DNA from: Stachybotrys elegans
Taxonomy: Eukaryota > Ascomycota > Sordariomycetes > Hypocreales > Stachybotryaceae
Direction of reading: 5' to 3'
DNA length: 64,000 bases
NCBI GenBank assembly: GCA_020746835.1
Contig: JAGPNK010000023.1
Coordinates: forward strand, 248,001 to 312,000
Shown one piece after another: positions 47,747-59,501 of this stretch. The notes under the pieces are model-generated. The model was given only the letters and a program-made list of their open reading frames with translations, ran no database searches and was not told the origin of the DNA. Position numbers and translations under genes: made by a program. Within the stretch, counting starts at the first letter, position 1, and each line of letters starts with the position of its first letter.

Positions 47747-48806
47747 ATGAGTCCTGAGGCACACGCAAGGATGAATAATCATGTCAGGTACGATCCGCCA
47801 AAGAAGCGTGACCGAACAAACGAAAGCTTCGCACGAGCAGTAAGGGCTGCGCCCCATCACTTTCATGGCATACTGGGGGCAGTGAATTGCCAGCAAAGGA
47901 CAAGCACCTACATCGGCCTACGACCCCCCTCCAGGCTTGACACCCACACCAGCTGAGACATCCGATCTGGACGCCGTTGAGCTGGTTCCTGTGCCTGTAT
48001 CCCAATCTCCACCCCCTAGCCGACAAGTCAGTCAGGAGGCACTTGGTACTCTTTCGGTGTGTGCCGCCGATGGCGTAGGCGATGCCTCTGAACAAGGCGT
48101 ACTGGACTCACCAGTTGATGAGGGTTCGCCTCAACATAGCGATGTCAAGCCTCAAAACCAGATACCCCAGGCTTCTCCAAAAGCAAGACCAAGAAGGGGA
48201 TGTGCTCGGAAGCGGAAGTTGCTGGGCTCTCTGCGCAGAGATGAAGCCAGCGACTCAGACACTGATCCCCTCGGAAGCCTTGAACCGTCGCATCATGGTT
48301 CCTCCAAGTTTAGGGCACAACCAGCTGGAAACAGGGAGGAATCATCGGATGAAGATAGGGACTATTCTCCCCAACGAAGGCGTCGTAGGATTACAACCTC
48401 ATTATCCACACGGCGCAGTCCTGGTCGGAAGGGCGAGACCCCTGACTCCCCGGCTTCCCAGTCGACAAGCACAGAGACTGCAGCAACGATTACTTTGCCT
48501 GAAGGGTGGCAGCCGATCAACGTTTCTGTGGCCCATATGAAAGGTAGCAACACGTTTCGCATCCAGTTCGGCGTATCCGCCAACATCCAGCGCCAGCATG
48601 CCACCGACCCTCAGATACCCCAGATGCCTCAAAAGCGCAGGTCCTTGACTCCTTACACGGCCGAAGAGAACAAGTTCCTTTTGGAGTTAAAGCAGATAAG
48701 AAGACTCGGATGGGCTGAAGTTCATCAACAGTATATCAAGGAATTCCCTTGGCGATCGCGTCCGAGCCTCCAGGTCCATTACGCTACAAAGCTCAGAGGT
48801 AATTGA
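47747..48806 (+). CDS. Myb/SANT-domain protein
   Basis: Proposed exons 47,747-47,787 and 47,894-48,806 (donor GTACGA, acceptor TTGCCAG) give 317 aa in one frame. Residues about 1-250 are low-complexity, rich in Ser, Pro, Arg and acidic runs (SSDEDRDYSPQRRRRR), likely disordered and nuclear. The C terminus is a single Myb-like domain: YTAEENKFLLELKQIRRLGW, AEVHQQYIKEFPWRS, LQVHYATKLRG, with the spaced aromatic residues of a SANT/Myb helix triad and the fungal LQVxYxTKL ending. Probably a DNA-binding protein. The second exon is certain; the first exon and start are inferred. A TATA-like CTATATATAC lies near 47,680. Confidence 0.7.
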
Positions 48807-49220
48807 TGGCGAGGGTCACGGGGTGGTACCTGCAAAAGCGAGACCGTCTATGGCCGGCCATCTCCTGCATACGCAATTATTTCCCTCTTTTTCCACGACC
48901 CCGCCTTTCCGTGCATGATTCGTTATACTAGTAAACGTTTGTGGCTAGTACTGGTAAGCATCCATCGCTATTACTGGTAAACGCCTGTTACTGGTATGTA
49001 AACGTCTGCGGCTATTACTAGTAAACTTCATGTCTGACCAATCACATCACAGCACAAACCAGGCGCCTGAACTGAGCGGGACCAATCGCCTGTCCTGCTT
49101 CCGAGCTGCATGCTGGGAAAGAATTGACTGTTCAAGTTGGCCACATGTACTGTAAGTTCTGCCACTAGTTAGTTGCCCTTTTTAGCTGTGAGGCACCCTG
49201 TGGTGTGAGGCTTCTTGTGG
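48807..49220. other. Intergenic, with a degenerate tandem repeat
   Basis: No gene seen. 48,925-49,030 holds four to five degenerate copies of a 23-30 bp unit with TACTRGTAAACGYCTG and GCTATTAC words. Confidence 0.55.
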
Positions 49221-49419
49221 CTGTGTGACTCCTTGTCTGTAAGGCCCTTGTAAAGCCGAACAGCACTTATTGGCTGTATACAGGCATCCAAAAGCGGCGC
49301 GGCGGCCCACACATCCGGAACTTCAGCCTGGGGTTTGTCCATGGCTTCTTGCTGTGGGGTGGTTCGCAATGAATAAGCCACAAATCCAAAAATGGAGATT
49401 TAGAGCTTAGAGCTAGCTC
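49221..49419 (+). repeat. Dispersed non-coding repeat, copy 2
   Basis: Second copy of the 38,911-39,112 repeat, same orientation, about 75-80% alike by eye, also ending in GAGCTAGCTC. Beyond it the palindrome has multiplied. Confidence 0.7.
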
Positions 49420-49876
49420 AATGTACACCTAGGACCAAAAAGAAAAAGTGGGAGTAATGTGAGCTAGCTCAGAGTCGGTTCTGGGGACGATAAGGAAGAA
49501 ACTTAGAGCTAGCTCAAATTTGGTCCCCTTCCTTATCTCCCCAGAACCGACTCTAAGCTAGCTCAAATTTGGTCCCAGAACCTACTCTTGTCCCAGAACT
49601 GGCTCTCGTCCCAGAACCTTCTCTTGTCCTGGAACCTACTCTCGTCCCAGAACCCACTCTCGTCCCAGAACTGGCTCTCGTCCCAGAACCTTCTCTTGTC
49701 CTGGAACCTACTCTCGTCCCAGAACCCAAACCGCCCCTAAATTCGAGCTAGCTCTACTCCTTTCTAACCAACTCTGCGTTGTCCTTGCGGCTCGGGTCCC
49801 CTGCAAATTGAGCTAGCTCCGAAGTTCTAAGCTTAAAGCTCACTATCCTATTCTTTTGGCGACTTGGAGCTAGCTC
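49410..49876. repeat. GAGCTAGCTC palindrome cluster
   Basis: The 10-bp perfect palindrome GAGCTAGCTC occurs at 49,410, 49,461, 49,506, 49,745, 49,810 and 49,867, with a one-mismatch copy at 49,555. Arms 49,471-49,498 and 49,528-49,554 form a 27-bp inverted repeat with one extra base (core GAGTCGGTTCTGGGGA). Confidence 0.9.
49574..49726. repeat. 18-bp minisatellite
   Basis: About 8.5 units of 18 bp (type CCCAGAACCTACTCTCGT). Four unit variants repeat in order, giving a 72-bp higher-order period seen twice. The plus strand is open through it (P-E-P-T-L-V type hexapeptides), but this follows from the period being a multiple of three, not from coding. Confidence 0.9.
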
Positions 49877-50192
49877 GGTTTTGTCCGACGAGCAAGTCCA
49901 TTTCTTGCTCTTTATTCCCATTGTAAGTATCCAACTTCATCAGTACAACGTGGGTGGGTAGCAAGGCGCCAGAAATGGATTCGGATACAATTACCAGATT
50001 AGCATCCATGTCATGTCTGTGGGGCTCCAATTCCAGCCTTCTAGATTAGTCCGTTTGTGGCTTTGAGGTGATGCAAGCACTGTACATGGCTTATTTTGAG
50101 TGCCACCATGAGCGCTGATTAGCTCCGCTGCGATACTTCTAGAAACCTATCCATGTAACCCTCGTAGCTTGCCCCCGCCTCGTGGGCATGTT
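49877..50192. other. 3' flank of the Ulp1-type gene
   Basis: No gene seen. A TGTGGC...GCAAGCAC sequence at 50,056-50,086 resembles the end of the dispersed repeat at 39,185-39,222. Confidence 0.45.
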
Positions 50193-52599
50193 CTAGTCGC
50201 GTAGCCTTTTTCTCGTGCCTCGCTCTCCCCCGCTTGGTTGGCTACTCCTATCCAGCTTTCTTTTTCGTTGTAATCTGGGCGCGGCCACCAAAGCCTCGCT
50301 TTCCCAGGCTGACCTGAAGAGGCCTACAACCGCGGAGCGCAGTGTGCTTGAATCATAACCATTCCCAGAACCGGAGGCGGCATGCCGGCCTAGCATGCGA
50401 TGTCGAGCATGCTTAATCGTAAACAGACCACAACTGTGCCCATCTTCCTGCTGCAATGCGCTCTACAGTAAGGTAAGTCAAGGGTCTAGTCTCAGGCCAT
50501 CGATACTTGGAACGAACCTCTTCCACGTATCGAAACTGGGGAAACTCCTTTTCACACGCCGCCTGTCAATAAGTCAGCTCCTGTTTTATAGGTGTTGCAT
50601 CCCACTACGAACCTTGACGACAGCATTATCTCCTTGACTCATTGAGTCATAGTGATAAAGGCGCATATCGCGTTCATTGATCTCCAGCAGGCTGAAGTGG
50701 TTCTGGCGCTGGAAGAGTGGGAAGAAGCACACCAGAGGACCAGTCGTTTCTGTCTCGTAGTGCCACTCTGCTATCAGCTTCGCAGCTCTTTCGAATGGGC
50801 GAAGTACTGGGTTCTGTGGTTGAGACTGTTGGTGTAGGGGGATAGAGAAGCCGACACGAACGTAATCCAGTCTGTCAGACAGATGTAGGCATGCTAGAAT
50901 AACCTCGTCATTCAGCCACCGTCTTGCACCCAGCCTTCGAAGCGAGTCGATGCCGAAGCTGTAGTTGGTGCTTTTGACCAAAAGCCTATCAGTGCTTGAG
51001 CCCTGCACTTGCTGAAGAAGTTCGCCAAGCTCGAACCGTGTATCCACCAAGTCCAATTCTAGGCTTGGTAAGCCTTCTTTCTCCATATCGTGACGGAACT
51101 TCGTTTGGTCTGTCCTTCCAGTTTCCATAAAGAGCGTCATTTGGTCCGTCAGGAGTTTTAGGACAGCCATCTTCTTAGGTGCTCCTTGAAGTTGCTTGAT
51201 CAAATTCCTCAACGCCGACTCCGGAGACTTTGCAAGTCGCCTGCCATAAGTTAGTTGACACCTTAACAGCCATATCTCAGTCTTACCATGCGTTTTTCAG
51301 CAATATTCCCGAACCAAGCTCAGTTACTAACAGAGACCATTTCCTTCCGCGAGTCAAATGGGTACTGAGACTTTTGCGACGTTGTTCCCATTTTTTCGTG
51401 GCTGCATTATCTGCAGGCTTTGGCCGAAGTATCCGCCCAGAGACTTCTTTCGCTGCTGTAGATTCCGGCACACCACGCATTATCTGTACTTGGGAGGCAT
51501 GCCACTGGCTAAAGGCGATCGCGGTTAACGCGTAGCGGATCGAACCCTTGTCTCGCTCGCTGTGTCCAGCCTCCAACAGGGAAATCCACTGTGAGCCGTC
51601 TGACCATCCCGTGGTGTCTTTTTGCAGTTTGTTGGTGAGGGAATTGAAGAGAGCTTTGTAGGTTTCCGCCGAGTTTCCTGGGAGACTGAACGACCGAATT
51701 TGATCGTAACTCTCGTCGATGAAGTCATCAATATCTTGGTTTATGAGAAATGCGCAGCCTTGTTCACAGTCATCCATCTGCTTGCTGCTTCCTCTTAGAC
51801 CGGTTGGAGAAGGTGTTGCCTCAGGAGTCATGGCTTCGATGCTGGCTGTGATATTGGATGGACTGGCCACAAGGGTAGAACCCTGAGTGCTGGCAGAAGT
51901 AACCGAGTCGACCCAACCTCCATTGAGATTCTCGTCACTGGAAATGTTTGCCGGGGAAGCTGCGGTGCAGCTAGCGCCATGAAATCGCTCGTTCAACCCC
52001 TCAGCTTGTATTGTGGGCGAATGGCGGCCACCTGCGCGTTGACAGACTGACGGCGTGGGCGGTGTATCGGCCCTATCGTCGTTCTGCGAAGGTCGTGCGC
52101 TAGATATTCTGTCGCTGTCCTTGAGCTCCATATCGCAGTCCTCAATACCGCATCTAGAGCCGATATCGCACTGCGCCACTCCGTTTGTTTCGTCCAGCCC
52201 CTTATCACTCTGCTCGCAGTTGATCCTAGTCTTCTCAACGGCCTCGTCCAAGCCTGTATCAAGCAGATCGCAGTTGCGGCAGAGGCTGTAGGCAAAGGAC
52301 CTCACGTGACGTTTGTCGGGACTCGAGAGGGGTGCCAGGGCCAACCTGATCTCGGCGCTGAGCTTCTCAGCTTCATCTCTGGCCCGGAGGATGCTGTCAA
52401 GAATAATAGGAACGCGGAGACGAGTCGCCAAAGATCTGGCTGTAGGTTCTGCCTGCCTTAAGTCGTTTTGGTATGGTGATGGAGCATTACCATATCTTTC
52501 TCGGTCGTGCGTTTGGCTTGTTTGGTTGTATAGAGGTTCAGGAGCTGTGAGTGACTCTTCTCTGGCAGAAGACATGGTGTCGCGACGCCCAGAAGTCAT
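50193..52599 (-). CDS. Ulp1-type (C48) cysteine protease
   Basis: Exons (minus) 52,599-51,287, 51,240-50,613, 50,562-50,518 and 50,462-50,193 join in frame to 751 aa. Residues 1-530 are mostly polar and poorly conserved in type. The C-terminal catalytic domain is complete: RRWLNDEVI (about 543), the catalytic His in QNHFSLLEI (about 619), Asp in HYDSMS (about 634), and Gln/Cys in LQQEDGHSCGLF (Q667, C673). C48 enzymes cleave SUMO or related isopeptide bonds. The tail (KRKLDRSS, GTRKRLRD) could be a nuclear signal. Housekeeping Ulp1/Ulp2 differ; this looks like one of the lineage-specific fungal copies, which also occur in transposons, but no transposase partner was found beside it. Two introns use GTTCGT donors. 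Confidence 0.8.
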
Positions 52600-53900
52600 A
52601 CTGAACTCGAGAAGGAGGATGAAAAGAGGGAAGAAGGGGAAGGCGGTCCCCTCTCCAGCCTGGGGGGATGCCGTTGTCTTTATAGGCCATGCCTTATCTC
52701 GTGACCCCTTGGCTGCAGCTGAGGATGGCGAATGGTTGGACCGAGCACCGCCTCAAAGCATTCCTTACGCTTCCTGTTCTGTCCCCGCTTCGACTTCCCA
52801 GGAAGTCGAAGCGGGGATGTAGCAGGCTCCTCGTTGGCTGCTGGACTAACTTTAGATCTCACGGTTGCATCGAGATCCGTTGACCCTGAGCCTGTGGCTG
52901 TTATTTATGTAATGTGTGTAATGGCGCCGGGAAAAGAAGCCTCATGTCGACTGCTTGCTAAGCAAAGGGAAATCGCCACGGCTTGATAATGGCTGTGTGG
53001 CTCATGGGCTGCCCGAGCTCAGGACTCCCGCCTAGATACTTGCAGTAAGTGGTCCTTCAGCATCATCCGACGAGCGAGGTGGTCGAGTATTATGCTCTGA
53101 TCAGAAGCCTATGCTTATTCAGCGTCAATACGTCTTGGCCATCTCTTGGTTCTTGTTGCCGTAATAGAAGCTTAGCAAAAACCGCTTTCCTTTGCGATCA
53201 TTGCTTTCCGTTTCGGTTCGGTCCGCTTGGTGGCTAGAGCTCCTCAATTATACGGCAAATAGACTCATATTGTAAAGGATTGTTCTCCTGAGTTTGGCTG
53301 CTGGGTGGATAGCTCGTGGTCTGGCTCAGACTTTGTGGACGATACTGTGACTGCGTGTTTGGTCAGCACGGCCTCCTATGATGTTGGTGTCAAATGAAGA
53401 AGCGTTGCACGCCTTACTGTTAATGTAGCATTATGAGAACACAGCCCACCTGTGGTTGGACAGGGAGGTTTTCGAAGGCGGAACTTGCTCGCTTATTGGT
53501 CTGATACGGCTGAAAACTGAACGAGCGTGATGGCAAGTTGGCTGTACATAAGAAAACTGCTCATGTATTAAGATTTCACATTGGTGTCTCGTCCTTCAAT
53601 GGAGCCATCAAACAAATATGTGTTTGACTTGGCACAGTTGTCACGGAGGCTGGTCCCCACACTTGAATGCAGATTGACCAACTGATTGGTGGATACGCCG
53701 CGCTCCAATCAGATTGGAGTTACTGTGGGATGGGTGAAGACAATCTATTGGTCAGAATATTTGCGCCTATTTTAGCATTTTCCCGAACTAATTCCGCTCC
53801 AGCCTCCATGTGACATTGCATAAGCCACCAATCCCCGAACACCAAAACGCGTTCTCTGCATCGCATCACAAAAACATCACAGTCCCAAGGGGTTGTCACC
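52600..53900. other. Divergent promoter region
   Basis: No convincing gene between the divergently transcribed Ulp1-type and FunK1 genes. It holds the 36-bp palindrome at 52,782-52,817 and presumably both promoters. Confidence 0.55.
52782..52817. repeat. 36-bp palindrome
   Basis: TCCCCGCTTCGACTTCC, two central bases CA, then the exact 17-bp inverse complement. About 180 bp upstream of the Ulp1-type start codon. No T-tract. Confidence 0.95.
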
Positions 53901-56304
53901 ATGGACGAGGTGCGTTTGGAGATCATCGAGGATAATCCGATTGAAGGAGGTCTTGATGTTTTTCGCGCAACTTTCCACACGGTTTGTAAAGACCGGAATC
54001 TTACTGCCACGCCAGAAGGCCTCGAGAGCCTCAACGAAAACGGTAGCACAGCCCCAGGTTACTTCGGGGAGCACGCACAACTGACCATTTGCAGACCTCC
54101 AGGAACTCACCCTCGACCTTCTATCAGCATTGCAGAGTCTTCGAGTCTCACGCCTGCTTCCTTCCAGCGGCCGCGGTAATCATCTCCGCACCGACCTATT
54201 GAGACTTGCCGCTACGATCAGTTCGAACGATTACGACCTCGACCGCATCAAGCCTCTTCTCCATGCCGTCGTCACCGAAAACACTGTCGATGCACTCGTT
54301 TGGAAACAGGTCTACGCCGTTGTCACCGAATCTACCCCGCCTCCCCGAACGATAGCATCCTCTGTCCAACAAACCCCATGGCTTCACAGTACGGCCGGCT
54401 TTGCGAATTCCTCCGAATATCGTAAAGATGTGGATAGAGTCCTTAAGGAAGAGCTGGGCGCTATGTACGTCGGGCTTCCTAGATTCCACGAGACTTTTTT
54501 TGGTGCGGTTCCAGAACTCGATCGAGCATCTGAGACTGTATTCAAGAAGTGCCTTGAGGGCGACGATCCACTCTTTCACGAAGGATGGAGGGATTGGCCA
54601 GCAGACGCCAACCAAGATGGGGTTTTGAGCTGGTTGTCGACCGTCATCGGGGAGCTCGAGGACCTTGCGAACGAACACAAGCCGACCACAACAGTACGGC
54701 GGAGGCCTCTGGCACAACCCAACAAACCAATCCAAGGGTCTACAGCAGAGCGCAAATTGGACGTTGGATTCGTCAACGACCCCGATGCCCAAAAGGACTC
54801 TCGATGCCATTGGTCGCAGATCCTGGTGCCAGGAGAACTAAAGAGCAATCCATCGGCCGACACGGCTTCGAAGGCTTGGCTCGACCTCGGGAGATACGCC
54901 AGAGAGGTGCTGGCTGTCCAGGACCGTCGCCGCTTCGTTTTAGGCTTTACGCTTTGCGGATCTCTGATGAGACTATGGGAGTTTGATCGTCTTGGAGGGA
55001 TTGCCTCACAAAAGTTCGATATCAACCAAGATGGAGAGCAATTTGTGTGTACGATCCTCGGATTTCTCTGGATGAACGAAGAATGTCTTGGATTTGATCC
55101 TACAATTGTCTCCTCGGAAGGAAGACGGTACATCGAGATCGAGCGGAATGGCCAGACGGAGCGACTTATTATTGATGAACTGATGAAGCGAGCACCTTGC
55201 GTGGCCGGTCGTGCAACAACGTGCTGGAAAGCCCATCGAGATGGAGACGATACACCCCTTGTGATTAAGGACTCTTGGCAATATCCTGAGCGAGACGAAG
55301 AGGGCAGGCTGTTGCAAGAAGCGACCGCGAAGGGTGTGATGAATGTGGCGAGATACCATCACCATGAGACTGTCTGTATCGGAGGCAGAGATGATGATGT
55401 TCAGAATAATATTCGAGCCGGTATGAATATCAGAGATGCGGTAAATTACCGTGCGGAGAATTCCATGGCGTCCTCAAGAACCTCGACCGTGGTCAGCGCA
55501 CGAGTCGGTCGCAGCACGAGCATCGCGAGCCGAAAGCGGTCGTCCAGTCATACTGATACGCCACTACCGCCCAGCAAGCGATCTTGCTCGACCTCTCCTG
55601 TAAAGCAACAGACTATAGCGGCGCCAAATCGGGTCCATCGGCGTATCGTCCTTCGCGATTTTGGAAAGCCGATCTATAAGGCAAGCTCCCGAGTTTCCCT
55701 CCTCTCCGCACTGGAAGCATGTATCGAGGGGCATGAATCCCTACGCTCAAAGGCCGGCATCCTCCAACGAGACATCTCGATCAACAACCTAATGATAAAC
55801 GAGGATGAGGAGAACCCATCTTGGCGTGCATTCCTCATTGATCTCGATCTAGCCATCAAAGAGCAACGGGAAGGTGCGTCGGGGGCAAAAGGAAAGACTG
55901 GCACGAGGGCATTCATGGCTATCGGAGTGCTTCTAGGTGAACAGCACTCTTTCATGCACGACCTCGAGTCTTTTTTCTGGGTTCTATTCTGGATATGTAT
56001 TCATTACAATGGGCCAAACGAAGGTAGGGTTGTCCCCGAGTTTGACCAATGGAACTTCATCAGTATGGGATCACTAGCGGAGCTGAAGAAAGGCCGAGTT
56101 TCTCATGAAGGGGATTTTATTAAAGCTGCTGAAGAAGATTTCACGAAATATTACCAGCCGCTAGTTCCTTGGGTCAATAGGTTACGGAAGGCAGTGTTTC
56201 CAAACGGTGGGAGATGGGAGAAAGAGGATATTGGATTGTATTCTAGAATGAAGAAGATCCTCCACGAGGCCCAAGAGGATTCAGGGGTATTGGCAGATGT
56301 GTAA
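53901..56304 (+). CDS. FunK1-type fungal protein kinase
   Basis: Exons 53,901-54,042 and 54,095-56,304 (donor GTAGCA, acceptor TTTGCAG) give 783 aa starting MDEVRLEII. The first half (to about 300) carries the conserved FunK1 N-terminal region with ELKSNPS, RRFVLGFTLCG and RLWEFDRLG. The kinase core follows: IKDSW around the Lys, then a Ser/Arg-rich insert (about 470-530), the catalytic loop LQRDISINNLM (about 605), metal-binding LIDLDLA (about 626) and GTRAFMAI in the activation segment. FunK1 kinases are expanded in filamentous fungi; substrates are unknown. The canonical His before RD is Gln here. The frame is uninterrupted. Divergent from the Ulp1-type gene. Confidence 0.88.
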
Positions 56305-56769
56305 TCTAGCCACCTTCAAAGCCCACTGTTAGATCTAGCTCTTTTTTTTTTCTTCTCTTCTTCACATTGGCGAAAGAGCGAGTAAGATAGTCAACCTATT
56401 ACATCGACAGACTATTTTCTGTCGACGCCTCCTCTCGGATGCTTTTGTCATCGAGCAGATTTCGCGAACGGGGAAAAGTTCAGCCGATTCCGAGCCATGC
56501 ATTTGACAACGCCCTCACGGGATACATCTTGCTTAGTCCCCTCCCCAAGTTCTATGCTGCACGCCATCCTTGACTGAGAGCATCTCAAGCGGAAACTTTC
56601 TCGCCGTGGTTTGAGAGCATTAAACGAACTTCAAGCCGCAACCGACCTGCTCAACCTGGCATCAGCTATACATCCTTCGTGACGCATATCGTCGCAGCCT
56701 ATATAATGCTCTGGTTTGTCCACCCCAAACAATTCTTTCGCAGACGTTAACCTAGCCTGCGATAGTCAC
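56305..56769. other. Spacer between the kinase genes
   Basis: No gene seen. A T9-type run follows the FunK1 stop (about 56,343). A TATAAT-like AT stretch at 56,700 precedes the APH start. Confidence 0.45.
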
Positions 56770-57731
56770 ATGCTACCTCCGATAGGAGATTCCATTGCTC
56801 GAATCGGTCCTCAAACATGGATACTGGGCTCCTCCGTGATCTGCGAAAGAATAAATGATCCACAGGCCACACCAAAGGACACAATAATTGATTGGCGAGA
56901 TGGCGAAAGCACCTTCTATCTTCGACATAAGAACCAAAATGATTTACTGAGCGGAGACCCTTCGATGGATAGGATACACGTTGGAGGGACTTCAGCAGCT
57001 GTCTGGTGTCTAGGAGAGAATGCGTTCTGCAAGGTACATGCCTGGTGCAAAGGTCTAGAGCTCGAGGCCAATACACTCAGGTTTGTGTGCGAAAAGGCCC
57101 CGGAGGTTCCTGTTCCTGAGGTTATCCATTCGTGGATTGATCATGAGCTGAACAGAACCTTCCTTATAACAAAGCGAGTTAGGGGACAGACATTGGAACG
57201 AGCCTGGCTGCAGCTCACTTCATCACAACGCACACGAATCGCCCATGATGTCGCACAGTCCTGTGCTCTTTTGGCTACTCACACTTCATCTCGGTTTGAA
57301 ACAGTCTCTGGATGCGGTGTTTACGAGCCAAGGCTAATGGAGGATGCCCCTTTATCCCACCCCTCATGGTTGCCGAGAATCCTTGGCCCATTCTCACTCG
57401 AGGCTTTGAGGGACTATATGGCAAATATCTCAACTGAGCCCCCCCAGATATCAACCTGCCCTTTCACTTCTACCATGCCGACCTTGGACCAACAAACATC
57501 ATGGTATCAGAGGATGGCAACCATGTCACTGGGATCATAGACTGGGAGTCTGCAGCTTACTATCCGCAGTTTTGGATAGCAACGAAGCCTGTGTATGCTG
57601 GAGCATTTTGGCTAGAATGTGAAACTGATGAGCCGAAACTTTGGGGTCAGCTCCTTGGGCAAGCACTTGATGCATTCAACTACAGGCAGGCAGATACAAC
57701 GTTCCGGCGCTGGAGCAAGTCCATCAATTAG
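56770..57731 (+). pseudogene. APH-type kinase with one frameshift
   Basis: From M at 56,770 the frame reads a phosphotransferase N lobe: GTSAAVWCLGENAFCKVHAW (glycine loop and Lys), ELEANTLRFV with the Glu, and VPVPEV. It loses frame at a run of seven C (57,439-57,445). In the next frame the C lobe continues with FYHADLGPTNIMV (catalytic HxDLxxxN) and GIIDWESAA (metal-binding Asp), ending at 57,731. One more C would join them into about 320 aa. Family members in fungi phosphorylate small molecules or are of unknown role; bacterial relatives modify aminoglycosides or choline. A start further upstream through an intron is possible. Deletion or homopolymer error cannot be told apart. Confidence 0.82.
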
Positions 57732-59501
57732 GGGACACTAGATGCGGTTTGATTGCAGATACAAGCTTTATAATTCAAGAGTACGATCGAGAATTTGACG
57801 GCTTGCGTCTTATATAACGGGATTCTGCTCTTCAAACGTGATTCTCCCACTGCAGAGGGCGGCCGTCTTGGATACAGGGATGCATCGACAACACCTGGAG
57901 AGTTTTAGCCACGCGCAAGCTTAACAGGCCTAAGAGAACGGGTTCGTACAGAGTGCCGTGGAATTCCTTATTCCATTGGGGCTCCACAACCTTCACATGT
58001 CTTGACGCTGGTATTATTGTTGTATGTGCAGTTTTTGTTGGTGCACCGCTTCTCATTCACCAGTTCTGGGGTGGTGGACTGAGCCATGCTGGATATTTAG
58101 CCTGTAATGAGCTACAAGGGCTGAAGTCAGGTCTGATATGCGAAGTAAAGATGAGTATTGCAAAGGTACGGCGAGGATGGTGATCATCATGTCGTGGAAA
58201 GATGCCAGGTTATATACGTGACCCCTTGTAGCCTTGTCCTCTCATTGGCTCGGTTTTATGCCAGTAATTAGACCCTACTAGGGATGGGTATAATGGCCAA
58301 CACGCAAGAAGAGGGCATTGGTCGGTTAGCGAACATGTTCTTCTGCTTGGTTACGTTCCCAACGCAGCTGCAGATATCTCGGATTTAGGCAGACGTAGCA
58401 AGCCACTCCTGCAGAGCGACAGGACATATCCCAGCCTATGGTTGGTTGCCTCGCCAAAGATTATGCAAGTGAAGGAATGCATGTCATCACCAACCACCAG
58501 AACAATAGTGTGAGGGGCTGACAGCTTGGCGCCGAGCCAAGCTTGGGTAGCTGCCCAGTGTGGAGCACAGAGTTGTGCACTAGCACGTTTGTGTGCTTCC
58601 ACATGATGTGGTTCAGATCATGACTGCAGCTATGATACCTAGAGCTGAGCCACATTTGGCCCTGTGCTTCCTTTCTGGGTTATCTTCGCCATCGCAAGGA
58701 ACATATTTCAGCACGGATCCAGCCAACGGCATGGAAGCAAGTCATGCGCCGGCAGTTGACGAATTGAATACTCTCCACAGCAGCTCCATACTCTATGAAT
58801 AAGCGGATAAACATGTAATGTTTGAAATACCACCTTCCACATTATGCATGCCGATGTGTGCACCCCACATTCTCACGAACATGTTAAAACATGCTTTCAT
58901 GCTCGGTCAGGTCCCCTGTATCACTGGATCTGCGAGCTGAACCAATAAAAAAAAAGACATAATCACCTGGTTCGGCGCAGGACATGGCTAGGCATGTGTT
59001 CGTGTTTGCCACGTCATTAACAAAATATGCATCCATAGGTATCGGGATATGCCGAGGTTGGCCGGAGTCGAAGAATGAGTACGTAAAAGTTCTTTTTATA
59101 TGCCATCCAAAACACTTCCCTTCCATTCTATCTCCTCATCATGTGCGCATGCCTAGGCAGTGAGTACTGGACTCATCATAGTGAGGGTTACATTTACCGA
59201 TTGAGACGCACATATCTTACACGATCCGTTGTCTTGATATAAGAAGGGTAATGGGTTGCGTCTTCTATTCCATCTCCTCATTTGGTGCGCACGCCCGGCA
59301 GTAAGCATCTAGCCACGACCACCAATTGAGCGCGTCGAGTGGATCCAGATGCAGTTCTAACCTAATATGATAGAAGGTTGCGTTGCGCGACTTGCAGCCT
59401 AATTTGGAGGTCGATTGCATGAGACGGGCATGACATTCCATTGCTCATCGGTTCGGAAATTGTATATTGCGGATTTCCAATCAATTAGGTGGGGCTCGAA
59501 T
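57732..59501. other. Long intergenic region
   Basis: No gene could be supported. The open frames here are under 85 codons, overlap on both strands and show no domain. It contains an imperfect direct duplication: 59,118-59,165 resembles 59,260-59,308 (ATCTCCTCAT, GTGCGCA, GGCAGT), with a further ATTGAG match 40 bp on. Confidence 0.5.

Noticed and set aside
49569..49751. 60-codon PEPTLV-repeat protein
   Set aside because: It is an 18-bp minisatellite; openness follows from the period and no start context or domain supports translation.
36074..52817. Bacterial-type terminators at the strong hairpins
   Set aside because: Eukaryotic sequence and no T-tracts follow the stems.
57832..58655. Several 60-85 codon frames on both strands
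   Set aside because: Mutually overlapping, without domains or splice partners.
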